A stretch of 64,000 nt of DNA from PNAI01 sp035501735 (GCA_035501735.1 DATJVR010000086.1:167519-231518), one strand, 5' to 3'; shown: positions 33,192-42,270, counted from the first letter of the stretch. A program made the numbers and translations. The notes: generated by a model from the letters alone, not told the origin.

Positions 33192-33350
33192 AGATCAGAC
33201 GACGCAATTTCATTCAAGGAAACTGGTACTTCAGATCATACCGCTCGCAGCGCGCCCGGTAGCCGGATCGATGCGGCAGATCGGCGTGCTGTGGGACCAC
33301 TTCGGGAGTTCGCCTCAGTTTCCCTTCTAGTTCACCGCAAGGAGAGAGTG

Positions 33351-33722
33351 ATGCTCAGACGTCTCATTATTGCGGCTAGTCTCTTCGCTCTCGCCGCCCC
33401 CGCATTCGCGCTGCTAACCCAACAGCCTAATTCAAACCCCACCACCGTAGGGTCAAGTAATTCCCTCGATAAGGCGTTAGAGGCTCGGGCACCACGACAC
33501 GTCGCCCAAAACCAATTTTGGCGATGTCTCGCTGGTGCCCCCGATAATTGCGCCTGTCTCATCGGTGACATAAACTCTGCAACTGCCAACACTCAGGCAG
33601 AAGCGCGAGCGAGGGCTATATCGAATTGTAAGCGTGCATCAACCCCCGGCACTAATTGTACTTCTAACGTCCATTGTTGTCGTAACTGCACCGAGGAAAC
33701 GTTAGAGCAAAGCCTCCAGTAA
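33351..33722 (+). CDS. Exported cysteine-rich small protein
   Basis: A 123-residue protein with a signal peptide (RRLIIAASLFALAAPAFA). The mature part has many cysteines: FWRCLAGAPDNCACLIG, then ISNCKRA, TNCTS, HCCRNC. Several disulfides are likely. The ATG at 33351 is preceded by AAGGAGAGAG, a strong ribosome site. No family is recognised; it sits on the island, just after the IS remnant. Confidence 0.75.
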   Translation: MLRRLIIAASLFALAAPAFALLTQQPNSNPTTVGSSNSLDKALEARAPRHVAQNQFWRCLAGAPDNCACLIGDINSATANTQAEARARAISNCKRASTPGTNCTSNVHCCRNCTEETLEQSLQ

Positions 33723-33960
33723 CGTCATCCTTGGTCGTGCGTGATAGAATTGTAGGCCGAGGAAATCGAAACCACGTTCGATCCTGCCGATGCAATGTCT
33801 TGTCCAGGTGCAAGGCTCAGAGTCCGCAGCATTTGGTTAGACCACCCGCGTCGCGATCCTGTTGCAACCCAAAGTGACGCGATTGGCACATCGCGTCGCT
33901 TCGGCTGTTGCCAACGCATGTCGGCTTTTGGGTGAAGAACGGAAGTCGGGCTGCGTAAGC

Positions 33961-34206
33961 CTACAGTACCTTCGGCAGACCCGGGCAGTACGCGCCGCAC
34001 ACGTCGGACATACTGCCTGATTGCCGCTTCGGGCAATCCTTGGCTAGCTCATTCAGCCAATCGACAATCTTGCCATTGCGGCCATACTGCTCAGTTAGAT
34101 TGCCGACACGATAGCGACCAGCGCAGGGGCATTTGCTGCATGCCACTTTGATGAATAGCAGCAGGCAAGCTAAATCGCCGAAGATGATGGCACCGTCGCG
34201 GGGCAT
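33961..34206 (-). CDS. Small conserved cysteine-motif protein (81 aa)
   Basis: An 81-residue protein, MPRDGAIIFGDL at its start, with a CxxC pair near residue 23 (CSKCPCAGRYRV) and a second cysteine group in AKDCPKR and DVCGAYCPGL. The pattern C-x2-C, GRYxV, then CP and C-x3-C suggests a small zinc ribbon. I recall this as a frequent orphan family in Bradyrhizobium and relatives, with no known function. The ATG at 34206 is used; an upstream ATG at 34293 overlaps the right island repeat. The 238 bp before it (33723-33960) holds no gene that I can support. Confidence 0.7.
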   Translation of the reverse strand: MPRDGAIIFGDLACLLLFIKVACSKCPCAGRYRVGNLTEQYGRNGKIVDWLNELAKDCPKRQSGSMSDVCGAYCPGLPKVL

Positions 34207-34275
34207 TGATTTGTTGCCTGCGTGCAGCCGGACAAATCTAGGATGTTTGTGGAACAAAAAAATATTTTTGTTTGA

Positions 34276-34292
34276 TTCCCATGCGCTTCCCA
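34276..34292 (+). repeat. Right 17-bp direct repeat, putative attR
   Basis: Identical to 19323-19339. Here the repeat forms one arm of an inverted repeat: GCTTCCCA at 34285-34292 and TGGGAAGC at 34304-34311, spaced by 11 nt, the kind of symmetric core that tyrosine recombinases bind. Confidence 0.6.
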
Positions 34293-34350
34293 ACGCGTTT
34301 GTCTGGGAAGCAACGACGATAAAATTTCTCTGTTAACTTATTGTTTTATT

Positions 34351-34383
34351 TGGAAATCCAGGGAGGATTCGATCCTCAGACCT
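34351..34383 (-). other. tRNA 3'-end-like remnant
   Basis: Read on the minus strand the segment resembles the end of a tRNA gene: a T-arm-like TGAGG-ATCGAAT-CCTCC, seven acceptor-like bases, one discriminator base and CCA. The T-stem has one mismatch and the loop starts with A instead of T. No complete tRNA can be folded around it. It lies between the right island repeat and the ribF stop, where a tRNA-derived attachment remnant would be expected. This is suggestive only. Confidence 0.3.
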
Positions 34384-34406
34384 TCAGCGCCTCACAATGC
34401 GGCTCT

Positions 34407-35390
34407 TTACGCCACGCGGCCGAGCGCCGGAAACGCGTCCGGCGCCCGCCCGAGCGCCACGCGCGCATGGCGAGAGTCCTCGTCCATGCGGTGGATCAGT
34501 TCATCGATCGTATCGAACGTCATCTCGGGTCGGATCCAGGCGATGAAGGCGACGTCAAGCACCGCGCCGTAGAGGTCGCCGGAAAAGTCGAACAGATAGA
34601 CCTCGAGCAGCACCACGCCGGAGTCGAACATCGGCCGTCGGCCGAAGCTCGCGACGCCATCGTAGCGTTTATCGCCGATCCCGACCCGCACCGCATAGAT
34701 TCCGTGCTGCAGCCCGCATTCCGGGGCAAGCCGGAGATTGGCGGTGGGATAGCCGAGCTCGCGTCCGCGCTGGTCTCCGCGCACAACCTCGCCGGTGACG
34801 AACCAGGGGTAGCCGAGCAGGTCAGCCGCCTCCGCTACGCGTCCGCCTTCAAGCGAAGCACGAATTGCGCCGGAGGAAATCTGCTGTCCGGCTTGCTCGA
34901 ACGGCGGCACCACGTCCACCATAAATCCGTGGCGCTCGCCCTGCGCGATCAAATACTCGGCCGTCCCCTTCCGCTCTTTGCCGAATTGAAAATTGAAACC
35001 GGTCACCGCGCCGGCGATCGCCAGACGCTCGACCAGAATGCGGCTGATGAATTCCTCCGCCGTGAGCCGCGCGAGCGCGGCGTCGAAAGTCAGCACGATT
35101 GCGCCATCAAGTCCGCACGCCGCCAGCAGTCGCAGCTTGTTGCTCTCCGAGCTCAACCGGAACGAAGGCTCGTGCGGATGAAAAAAGCTGCGCGGGTGCG
35201 GCTCAAACGTCAGCACGGCCGCCGGACGACCCTTCGCGCGGGCGCCCGCGATCGCTCTCGCGATCACCGCGCGATGGCCGAGATGGACGCCGTCGAAATT
35301 GCCGATCGCGACCACCGCCTTGCGCATGCCTTCGGGCATCGGCCCATCGTCGCGCACAACCACAAACGTCAGTTTTCCGGGATCGGTCAT
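34407..35390 (-). CDS. ribF: Bifunctional riboflavin kinase/FAD synthetase
   Basis: The 327-residue enzyme makes FMN and then FAD. The N-terminal adenylyltransferase domain has AIGNFDGVHLGHRAVI, TFEPHPRSFF and FNFQFGKERKG; the C-terminal riboflavin kinase domain has the LGYPTANL motif (PTAN), GIYAVRV, FDFSGDLYG and ends IRPEMTFDTIDELI. The ATG at 35390 is preferred over one ten codons upstream. In many proteobacteria ribF sits directly upstream of ileS; here the island lies between them. It is divergent from cheY. Confidence 0.95.
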   Translation of the reverse strand: MTDPGKLTFVVVRDDGPMPEGMRKAVVAIGNFDGVHLGHRAVIARAIAGARAKGRPAAVLTFEPHPRSFFHPHEPSFRLSSESNKLRLLAACGLDGAIVLTFDAALARLTAEEFISRILVERLAIAGAVTGFNFQFGKERKGTAEYLIAQGERHGFMVDVVPPFEQAGQQISSGAIRASLEGGRVAEAADLLGYPWFVTGEVVRGDQRGRELGYPTANLRLAPECGLQHGIYAVRVGIGDKRYDGVASFGRRPMFDSGVVLLEVYLFDFSGDLYGAVLDVAFIAWIRPEMTFDTIDELIHRMDEDSRHARVALGRAPDAFPALGRVA

Positions 35391-35700
35391 GGCGGGCAGG
35401 ATGCGTGGTTTCCGCCGCACCGTGTCGGTTTCACGCGCGTTAAGTCAACAGGGCAGGCCGGGGATTTGGCAGCGTCGCCCAAGCCTTGGTTTTTGCCGAA
35501 GACGGGACTTGTGGAAAATTCTGTTAACCATTTCGCCGACGCATGGTGCCGTCAATTTACCCCGCGACTCCATAGTTAACCGGATTTTCAGCGGAAAATG
35601 ACTAACTCCGCAGGTACGGTCCGAATTTGCATGCACCTTTGTGCAAATCGTTCAGCGCGGTTGGCAGAGGCGTGCACGCTTGCGATGGGGAGCTTGAGTT
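35391..35700. other. ribF-cheY divergent intergenic region
   Basis: No gene is seen. The 310 bp hold the promoters for ribF (minus) and the CheY-like gene (plus). A GGGGAGC sequence lies about 7 nt upstream of the CheY ATG. Clear -35/-10 boxes could not be assigned with confidence. Confidence 0.5.
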
Positions 35701-36084
35701 ATGGCCGTCGATCTTTCCATGCCGATCCTCGTGGTCGATGACTACAACACGATGGTTCGCATCATCCGCAATCTTCTGCGCCAGCTCGGCTTTCAGGACA
35801 TCGATGCGGCTCCCGACGGCTCGGTCGCGCTCGCCAAGATGCGCGACCGGAAATACGGACTGGTGATTTCTGATTGGAACATGGAGCCAATGACCGGCTA
35901 CGAGCTGCTCAAGCAGATGCGTGCCGACCCGAAGCTGAACGCCACGCCCTTCATCATGGTCACCGCCGAATCCAAGACCGAGAATGTGATCGCGGCGAAG
36001 CAGGCCGGCGTCAATAATTACATCGTCAAGCCGTTCAACGCCGATACGCTCAAGACCAAGATCGAAGCGGTCTTCGCCGCGTAA
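35701..36084 (+). CDS. CheY-like chemotaxis response regulator
   Basis: A 127-residue single receiver. Motifs: ILVVDDYNTMVRIIRNLLRQLGF (acidic pair and the CheY-type first helix), phospho-Asp in LVISDWNMEPMTGYELL, the Thr in FIMVTAESK, and the Lys in NYIVKPFNADTL. The VISDWNM signature and lack of output domain are typical of chemotaxis CheY, which binds the flagellar switch. There are no flagellar genes adjacent, but a CheZ-type phosphatase is encoded 15 kb away at 51150. Confidence 0.9.
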   Translation: MAVDLSMPILVVDDYNTMVRIIRNLLRQLGFQDIDAAPDGSVALAKMRDRKYGLVISDWNMEPMTGYELLKQMRADPKLNATPFIMVTAESKTENVIAAKQAGVNNYIVKPFNADTLKTKIEAVFAA

Positions 36085-36110
36085 CGCCATCAGTTCGGTA
36101 ACGCATCCAT

Positions 36111-36974
36111 CTACCATTTGAGCCGGCGTGTGACGGCCTTTGGCATGACGCCGGCGCTCGTGAAAATCTGACTGAGCGCCGCCGCATCCGGCGTATGGCG
36201 TCCGCCCAGCTCCTCGGCATGGATGCCTGCGGTCACGAACAGGCAGTCCAACCCGAACGCATGGGCGCCCTTCAGGTCGGTCCGCACCGAGTCGCCGATC
36301 GCAAGCACTTGGGAGAGCGGCACCGCTCCGCCGCGCGCCGCGACAATACGCTCCAGCGCCGCAACATAGATGGGACGGTGCGGCTTGCCGGCATAAAGCA
36401 CCTCGCCGCCAAGCGCACCATAAAGATCGGCGATCGCGCCCGCGCAATAGACGAGCTTCTCGCCGCGCTCGACCACCACGTCCGGGTTTGCGCACAGCAT
36501 GAACAGTTTGCGCGCGCGCAATTGACCAAGCAGCGCGCGATAATCTTCCGGCCCCTCGACCTCATCGTTGTTGAGGCCCGTGCAGACCACGTAATCCGCG
36601 GCCTCAAGCGCAACGAAGTTCCGGTCCAAACCGTCGAAGATGGGCAGGTCGCGTTCCGGGCCGATGAGGAACAGGTTTTTTCCCGGCCGCGCCAAGACGG
36701 CAGCCCGCGTCACGTCGCCGGAACTGACGATGTCGTCATAGGCGGAGCGCGGCACGCCGAGCTTGTCGAGCAACCGCATGACCACACGGCCCGGCCGCGG
36801 CGCGTTGGTGATCAGCATCACGGTGCCGCCCTGCGCGCGATAGCGCGTCAACGCATCGCACGCCTCCGGGAATGCGGCGAGGCCATTGTGAACGACGCCC
36901 CATACATCGCACAGCACGGCGTCGTAATCGGGCGCCAGCGCGGAGAAGCCTTCGATGAAGTCGGGTGCGGTCAT
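36111..36974 (-). CDS. HAD-superfamily hydrolase, TIGR01459 type
   Basis: A 287-residue class IIA HAD phosphatase. It has the nucleophile motif DAVLCDVWGVVHNG, the second motif LITNAPRP, the GKPHRPIYVAAL segment with the catalytic lysine, and the acidic motif AIGDSVRTDLKGA. The family is common in alphaproteobacteria (TIGR01459-type) and resembles NagD/p-nitrophenyl phosphatases; substrate unknown. It stands alone, transcribed toward the CheY-like gene. Confidence 0.9.
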   Translation of the reverse strand: MTAPDFIEGFSALAPDYDAVLCDVWGVVHNGLAAFPEACDALTRYRAQGGTVMLITNAPRPGRVVMRLLDKLGVPRSAYDDIVSSGDVTRAAVLARPGKNLFLIGPERDLPIFDGLDRNFVALEAADYVVCTGLNNDEVEGPEDYRALLGQLRARKLFMLCANPDVVVERGEKLVYCAGAIADLYGALGGEVLYAGKPHRPIYVAALERIVAARGGAVPLSQVLAIGDSVRTDLKGAHAFGLDCLFVTAGIHAEELGGRHTPDAAALSQIFTSAGVMPKAVTRRLKW

Positions 36975-37016
36975 GGGTGAGGAGCGCCGAAACCGCGGTC
37001 CGGCGGCGATTTCACT

Positions 37017-38516
37017 TCAGGCGCTGCTGCCACCGGTGGCGGGTTTGCCCAGGATAGCGGTGTTACGCAGGTCCTCAACCGCATTGGCGATGGCCCGACG
37101 AGCCGAACCTGGTTCGCGGACTTTGGCCGCAGTCTCGCGCTCCTTGCCGCCCTCCGCCGCCGTTGTCCCTTGCAGCACGTCGGCCCGCACCGGCCGCGGT
37201 GCCGAAAATAGGAAACCTTGCCCGAACCGCACGTCGTAATCGAACAGATCGACCACCATGGATTCGCTCTCGATCTTTTCGGCGATCAGACCAATGCCGT
37301 AGCGCGCCAGGAGGTTCGCAAGGTCGGCGGGATGAATGTCGAGTTCCGGTTTTTCGTTGGTTTCAAGCAGGAGCCTGGCCGGAACCTTGACCAGCCGGAT
37401 ACCCCGATTGGCAAGATCCTGTGGCTCGATCCGCAGATCGCTAACGCGATCTATGGAGAAGCGCACGCCGAGCTCGACCAGCGCCGCAATGCTGTCCTGT
37501 TCCTTTGCGCCCATGGCGCGCCAGACGCTCTGCGGGAATTCCAGCAGCAGCGACGAGGCAAGCTCCTGGTTGGCTTCCATGAAATGCCGCATCTGCTGGC
37601 AGGCGCTGTGGTCGACCAGCGTATAGGCTGAGACGTTGCAGATCAGGCCGATGTCGCGATTTTTTTGCAGCAACCGCCGGACCACCTGCGCGGCACGCGT
37701 CAGGATGAGCAGGTCGATCCGCGGCATCAGACCGCCGCTTTCCGCCGCCTCGATGAAATCGACCGGCAGCAGCAGGCTGCCGTTTTCGCTGCGCAGGCGG
37801 GTCAGCGCTTCGTAATAGCGGATTTTGCGCTGCGGCAAGGTCACGATCGGCTGCAGATAAAGGTCGACGCGATTGGCATCGATGATTCCGCGGATCATGG
37901 TGAGGATCGCGTCATTGTTGACCGCGTCGGTCGAGCGGTAGATGTCGGCCTCGGTGTCCGTTTCCACTTGCGCTTCTGTGTCGACCTCCTCCAATGCGGC
38001 GTGTTCAACGGGCGCAGCCGTCGCGGTTAAGTTCACCGGCTCCATGTCCTGCGGAAACGGCGCAAGCTCGGCCGCGAGCGGGCGCTCGGCGAGCGCCGTC
38101 TCATGCGCCGCAACGGCTTCCGCAAGCTGTTTGACGATCGCGCCAAGCTCGCCGATTTCGCTGTCGTGCGACGTGAGCACGGCGCGGTTGCGGTCGGACG
38201 GAGGCGGCTGTTCGACCTTGCGTTCGAGCACCGCCATGCGCCGGCTGCACTCGGCCACTTGACGCGTCAGGTCTCCGACCTGCCAGGCCAGATCGGCGGT
38301 CCCGCGCGAAAGATTGGCGATTTGTTCGGCGACGATGGAGCGGCTGCGCATCTGTTTTGCCACCGCATCGTAGAGCGCAAGCGCCGTCAGCGCGGCGATT
38401 GCGATGATGATGCACTCCGGTCCGCTCAGGCCAAACCCCAGGAACACCACAGCCCCGATCGAAATCGCGATCAGCACCATGCAGAAGCTGACGAAGATGG
38501 CGCTCAGTCGCACCAT
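37017..38516 (-). CDS. Membrane protein with a degenerate EAL domain
   Basis: A 499-residue protein. Two N-terminal membrane segments (AIFVSFCMVLIAISIGAVVF and CIIIAIAALTALALYDAV) precede a coiled-coil region and a long linker (to about residue 200), then an EAL domain (YYEALTRLR, CNVSAYTL, LLEFPQ). The metal- and catalytic-site motif DDFGTG is replaced by SIDRVSDL and the KID motif by KVP, and the AEGVE motif by AEKIE, so cyclic-di-GMP hydrolysis is unlikely; it may bind the nucleotide or a protein. The ATG at 38516 is preferred to a TTG at 38567. It is divergent from the next gene. Confidence 0.85.
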   Translation of the reverse strand: MVRLSAIFVSFCMVLIAISIGAVVFLGFGLSGPECIIIAIAALTALALYDAVAKQMRSRSIVAEQIANLSRGTADLAWQVGDLTRQVAECSRRMAVLERKVEQPPPSDRNRAVLTSHDSEIGELGAIVKQLAEAVAAHETALAERPLAAELAPFPQDMEPVNLTATAAPVEHAALEEVDTEAQVETDTEADIYRSTDAVNNDAILTMIRGIIDANRVDLYLQPIVTLPQRKIRYYEALTRLRSENGSLLLPVDFIEAAESGGLMPRIDLLILTRAAQVVRRLLQKNRDIGLICNVSAYTLVDHSACQQMRHFMEANQELASSLLLEFPQSVWRAMGAKEQDSIAALVELGVRFSIDRVSDLRIEPQDLANRGIRLVKVPARLLLETNEKPELDIHPADLANLLARYGIGLIAEKIESESMVVDLFDYDVRFGQGFLFSAPRPVRADVLQGTTAAEGGKERETAAKVREPGSARRAIANAVEDLRNTAILGKPATGGSSA

Positions 38517-38710
38517 GAATGGCCCTGGCCCCCGGGTCCGGCGGGTGATTCGCCGAATCACCCCCAAGAAGAATCATGACCGGGACTCACGCGCAAGCAT
38601 TCTCCCGCGCGCCCGCCCCGGCGCCGGCGCCGCGCCTTAACTTTTGTGCGGAATTTCGCGGCTCCGGCAATGCCTTGACCTGCCCAAAGCCCAGGCGGCA
38701 TATCGGCTCC

Positions 38711-39355
38711 ATGCCACTTCGGTACTGCCATCCGACAGCCCCCCATCGCCGTCTAAGGCTGCCCGAATGGTACGTTTCGACCCTGATGATGGATCGGGCG
38801 CTCGACGCCATTCTGCGGCGCGTCGGGAAACTGGACCGCAGCCACGACATTCCCTATCTCGCGGGCTACAGCCAGGACGGCAAGACCATCTACATCGACC
38901 GCCACATGCCGCCATCGTTCCGCTGTCGCGGCCGCACCATCAAGACCGATGCGTTTCTGATACTGCACGAGGAGGTCGAAAAGACGCTGATCGACCAGCT
39001 CGGGCTGCATTACCTGCACGCTCATCAGATCGCGACGCGCGCCGAACAGGCCGCCGTGCGTGCCGCCGGCATCACTTGGCGCGACTACGACCGCTTCATG
39101 CAGAAATACGTCAAGGCCATCGGCGATGAGCGCCTGGCCAAAGTGCCGGCCGATCTCGACACCAAACCCTACCGCGACGAGCATGATCTCGATTTGCTCA
39201 GGCGCATGATGGCGTCGATCGAGCGCGGTGAAATGCCGCCCGGCCATCGGCGCGAAAAGCTGCGTCAGATGATCAAGCAGAGCATGGCCGAATTGAATGC
39301 GCGCCGTGTCGCGCGAGGGCTGCGCAAGATCTCCTCGCGCAAACCGCTCACGTGA
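38711..39355 (+). CDS. Conserved hypothetical protein
   Basis: A protein of about 214 residues. Strong features: MMDRALDAILRRVGKLDRSHDIPYLAG, YIDRHMP, ILHEEVEKTLIDQ, LHYLHAHQIATRAEQAAVRAAG and a basic C-terminus. The HEEVE and HAHQI histidines could bind a metal, as in small HExxH-like proteins, though the motif is not a classic one. The start is uncertain: ATG 38711 is used, ATG 38576 is possible. The stop overlaps the next gene by GTGA, so the two genes are coupled. Confidence 0.7.
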   Translation: MPLRYCHPTAPHRRLRLPEWYVSTLMMDRALDAILRRVGKLDRSHDIPYLAGYSQDGKTIYIDRHMPPSFRCRGRTIKTDAFLILHEEVEKTLIDQLGLHYLHAHQIATRAEQAAVRAAGITWRDYDRFMQKYVKAIGDERLAKVPADLDTKPYRDEHDLDLLRRMMASIERGEMPPGHRREKLRQMIKQSMAELNARRVARGLRKISSRKPLT

Positions 39356-40857
39356 ACGCGCTCCTCACCGCGATCGAGCAACGCCCCGGCGCCGCCTTCG
39401 CCGTGTTCCTCGCGCTGCATTTCGTGGTGTGGACGGCGCTGCCCGCCGCGCTCTATCCCAATCTCCCGCTCGATCTGATCGAGGCGCTGACCTACGGCCG
39501 CGAATGGCAGCTCGGCTACGACAAGCTGCCGCCATTGCCGTGGTGGCTGGTCGAGATCACCTACCGCGTGTTCGGTCCCGATCTGTTCTATTACGTGCTC
39601 GCGCAATCCGTCGTGGTCGCCGCCTTCGCGCTGGTCTGGAAAACGGCACGGCCGCTGGTCGGTCCGGTCGGCGCGCTGGTCTCGTTGCTGATCGTCGACG
39701 GTCTGCATTACCTCCACTTCACCGCGGCGAAATTCAATCACGACGTGATCCAATTGCCGTTCTGGGCGCTCGCCGGATATTCGTTTCACGCCGCCTTGCG
39801 CCGAGGACGGCTGTTGCATTGGGCTTTGCTCGGCCTGGCGATCGGGATGGCGCTCTGGGCGAAATATTTCGTCGCCATGTTGATCGTGCCGCTTGTGCTG
39901 TTCGCGCTGATCGACCCGCAGGCCCGGCGGCATTTCGCAACACCCGGTCCCTATCTCGCGATCCTGGTCGCGTTCGTGATCGCGTCCCCGCATCTGATTT
40001 GGCTGGTGCAGAACGACTTCCTGCCCTTCCGCTACGCCGATGTCCGCGCCGCGCCCTCGCGTGGATTGTTCGATCACATCTGGCATCCGCTGCAATTCGT
40101 CATCGGGCAGTTGTTTTTCTTGCTGCCGGCACTTGCCATCGCCTTGCCGCTGTTTCTCCCGCGCGCCGATCGCAAGCCGCCGGCCGCCGATGCCTTCGAT
40201 CGCCGCATCATCACGCTGCTGGTCTTTGGCCCGGCGGCGACCGTCGCTGCGCTTTCCCTCGTCACCGGCCGCGGCACCATCGCCATGTGGGGCTACCCGC
40301 TCTGGCTCTTCCTCGGTCTCTGGATCGTGCTCAACGCGCCGGTGCTCGCGCGCCAGCCGCTCGCGCGCGTGGTCGCAACGTGGGCGATCGTCTTCTTCGC
40401 TTTCGCCGCGATATTCGTGGCGAGCTACGCCGTGATGCCGCGTTTCGATGGCCGTTACCGCGCGGTGTTTTTCCCGGGCGACCGGCTCGCCGTCGAGCTG
40501 TCCAACCGGTTCCGCACCATGACCGGAAAGCCGCTCGCCTACGTGATCGCCACCATGTGGACCGGCGGCAATGTCGCGCATTACGCGCCCGAACATCCGC
40601 GCGTGGTGATCGACGGCAGCCCGCGTCGCGCGCCCTGGATCGATCTCGGCGATTTGCGCGCGCGCGGCGCGATCGTGGTGTGGACCGACGGCGATCCGCG
40701 CGTGTTGCCGGTGGCCTACCGCAATCTCGCCTCGGACGCGGAAATCCAGGAGCCGTTCTTGCTGCCCTATCGCTGGTTCAAGGGGCAGGTGCTGGTGGGC
40801 TGGGCGGTGTTGCGCCCGCGCCCGCCGGTCGCAATGCTCAATTCACCGCGCGGATGA
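39352..40857 (+). CDS. GT-C type glycosyltransferase, integral membrane (ArnT/PMT-like)
   Basis: A 501-residue protein with about ten hydrophobic segments and the GT-C layout: an early periplasmic loop with the acidic pattern LPLDLIEALTYGREWQ, PPLPWWLVEI, then the HYLHFTAAKFNHDVIQLPFWAL stretch, alternating membrane helices and a soluble C-terminal domain of about 120 residues (SNRFRTMTG..., MWTGGNVAHYAPEHPRVV). It should transfer a sugar from a polyprenyl phosphate to an envelope lipid or protein. It starts with GTG overlapping the previous stop. Its 3' end overlaps the convergent aminotransferase gene by 20 bp. Confidence 0.88.
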   Translation: MNALLTAIEQRPGAAFAVFLALHFVVWTALPAALYPNLPLDLIEALTYGREWQLGYDKLPPLPWWLVEITYRVFGPDLFYYVLAQSVVVAAFALVWKTARPLVGPVGALVSLLIVDGLHYLHFTAAKFNHDVIQLPFWALAGYSFHAALRRGRLLHWALLGLAIGMALWAKYFVAMLIVPLVLFALIDPQARRHFATPGPYLAILVAFVIASPHLIWLVQNDFLPFRYADVRAAPSRGLFDHIWHPLQFVIGQLFFLLPALAIALPLFLPRADRKPPAADAFDRRIITLLVFGPAATVAALSLVTGRGTIAMWGYPLWLFLGLWIVLNAPVLARQPLARVVATWAIVFFAFAAIFVASYAVMPRFDGRYRAVFFPGDRLAVELSNRFRTMTGKPLAYVIATMWTGGNVAHYAPEHPRVVIDGSPRRAPWIDLGDLRARGAIVVWTDGDPRVLPVAYRNLASDAEIQEPFLLPYRWFKGQVLVGWAVLRPRPPVAMLNSPRG

Positions 40858-42178
40858 GCTTTGCCACCTTGCCGAAGATTTCGTCGATCTGCGCTTCGCT
40901 CACGATCAGCGGCGGCGTGAGCGCGAGCGTATCACCGACCGCGCGGATCATCACGTTTTCCTCGTGGAAGCCGCGCTCCAGCACGTCGTAGCCGCGTTTT
41001 CCGACCGCGTCGGGACGCGAGGCGAGATCGATGCCGGCGGTCAGCCCGACCGTGCGCACATCGAGCACGTTCGGCAGGCCTTTCAGGCTCATGGCGGCAT
41101 CCGCCCATTTCGGTTCGAGCTTCCTTGCCCGCGCGAACAGATCCTCGTCGCGATAGAGATCGAGCGTCGCCAGTCCGGCCGCGCAAGCGAGTGGATGCGC
41201 CGAGTATGTGTAGCCGTGGAACAGCTCGGTCACGTGTTCCGGTCCGCGCATGAAGGCCTCGTAGATGCCCTTGCGCACGATCACGCCGCCCATGGGCGCG
41301 GAGCCTGAGGTGACGCCCTTGGCGAACGTGATCATGTCCGGGATCACGTTATAGCGTTCGGCCGCGAACGCATGTCCGAGCCGCCCGAAGCCGGTGATGA
41401 CTTCGTCGAAGATCAGCAGCAGCCCGTATTTGTCGCAGATCGCGCGCAGCCGCGGCAGATAGCCCTTCGGTGCCGGCAGCACGCCGGCCGAGCCCGCCAT
41501 CGGCTCGACGATCACCGCCGCGATGGTCGACGCGTCGTGCAGCGCCACGATCCGCTCGAGCTCGTCGGCCAGATGCGCGCCCCATTCCGGCTCGCCTTTG
41601 CTGAACGCCTGATGTTCGCGGCTGTAGGTCGTCGGCAGATGGTCGACGCCGGCGAGCAGCGTGCCGAAAAATTTCCGATTGTTGACGATGCCGCCGACCG
41701 AGATGCCGCCGAAGCCCACCCCGTGATAGCCGCGCTCGCGGCCGATCAGCCGGGTGCGGCCGCCCTGGCCGCGCACATTGTGATAGGCGAGTGCGATTTT
41801 CAGCGCCGTATCCACCGCCTCCGAACCGGAATTGCAGAAGAACACGTGGTCGAGATCGCCCGGCGCGAGCGCCGCAACGCGACTGGCCAGTTCGAATGCC
41901 TTCGGATGCGCGAACGAAAACGCCGGCGCGTAGTCGAGCTCCGCCGCCTGACGCTGGATCGCCGCGACGATCGGATCGCGGTTGTGGCCGGCATTGGTGC
42001 ACCACAAGCCCGCGGTGCCGTCGAGCAGCGCGCGCCCGTCGGTCGTGTAGTAATGCATGTCCTTCGCGCGCGCGACGATGCGCGGCGCCTTCTTGAACGC
42101 CCGGTTCGGCGTGAACGGCAGCCAATAGGATTCCAGGTCGTTGGGCGCCGGTTGGGTGGCGTTTTTCGTTAAGGCCAT
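40838..42178 (-). CDS. Omega-amino acid-pyruvate (class III) aminotransferase
   Basis: A 446-residue class III PLP-dependent transaminase. It has ESYWLPFTPNRAFKK at the start, FFCNSGSEAVDTALKIAL (phosphate-binding GSEA), ERGYHGVGFGGISVGG, FDEVITGFGRLG (the aspartate that contacts the PLP ring), and the Schiff-base lysine in ITFAKGVTSG. Closest in pattern to beta-alanine-pyruvate or omega-amino acid transaminases (aptA-like). Exact substrate not readable. Divergent from hisS, with a 92-bp shared promoter region. Confidence 0.92.
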   Translation of the reverse strand: MALTKNATQPAPNDLESYWLPFTPNRAFKKAPRIVARAKDMHYYTTDGRALLDGTAGLWCTNAGHNRDPIVAAIQRQAAELDYAPAFSFAHPKAFELASRVAALAPGDLDHVFFCNSGSEAVDTALKIALAYHNVRGQGGRTRLIGRERGYHGVGFGGISVGGIVNNRKFFGTLLAGVDHLPTTYSREHQAFSKGEPEWGAHLADELERIVALHDASTIAAVIVEPMAGSAGVLPAPKGYLPRLRAICDKYGLLLIFDEVITGFGRLGHAFAAERYNVIPDMITFAKGVTSGSAPMGGVIVRKGIYEAFMRGPEHVTELFHGYTYSAHPLACAAGLATLDLYRDEDLFARARKLEPKWADAAMSLKGLPNVLDVRTVGLTAGIDLASRPDAVGKRGYDVLERGFHEENVMIRAVGDTLALTPPLIVSEAQIDEIFGKVAKLIRAVN

Positions 42179-42270
42179 CGGTGTGCTCCTTGGCGACCTT
42201 CTACCACGGCACGCCGGGCCATGACGAATGCCTTGCCGCATCGCGCGTTCCACTGTAGGACGCTGCGCAA

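Noticed and set aside
34351..34460. A complete tRNA gene next to ribF
   Set aside because: Only a T-arm and acceptor-like end can be seen; no D-arm or anticodon arm could be folded and the 5' side runs into ribF.
34341..35579. A 412-codon plus-strand frame across ribF
   Set aside because: Shadow of ribF with no recognisable domain; ribF motifs are clear on the minus strand.
39265..40596. A 443-codon minus-strand frame opposite the GT-C glycosyltransferase
   Set aside because: Composition is highly charged and repetitive, as expected for the antisense of a high-G+C membrane protein gene.
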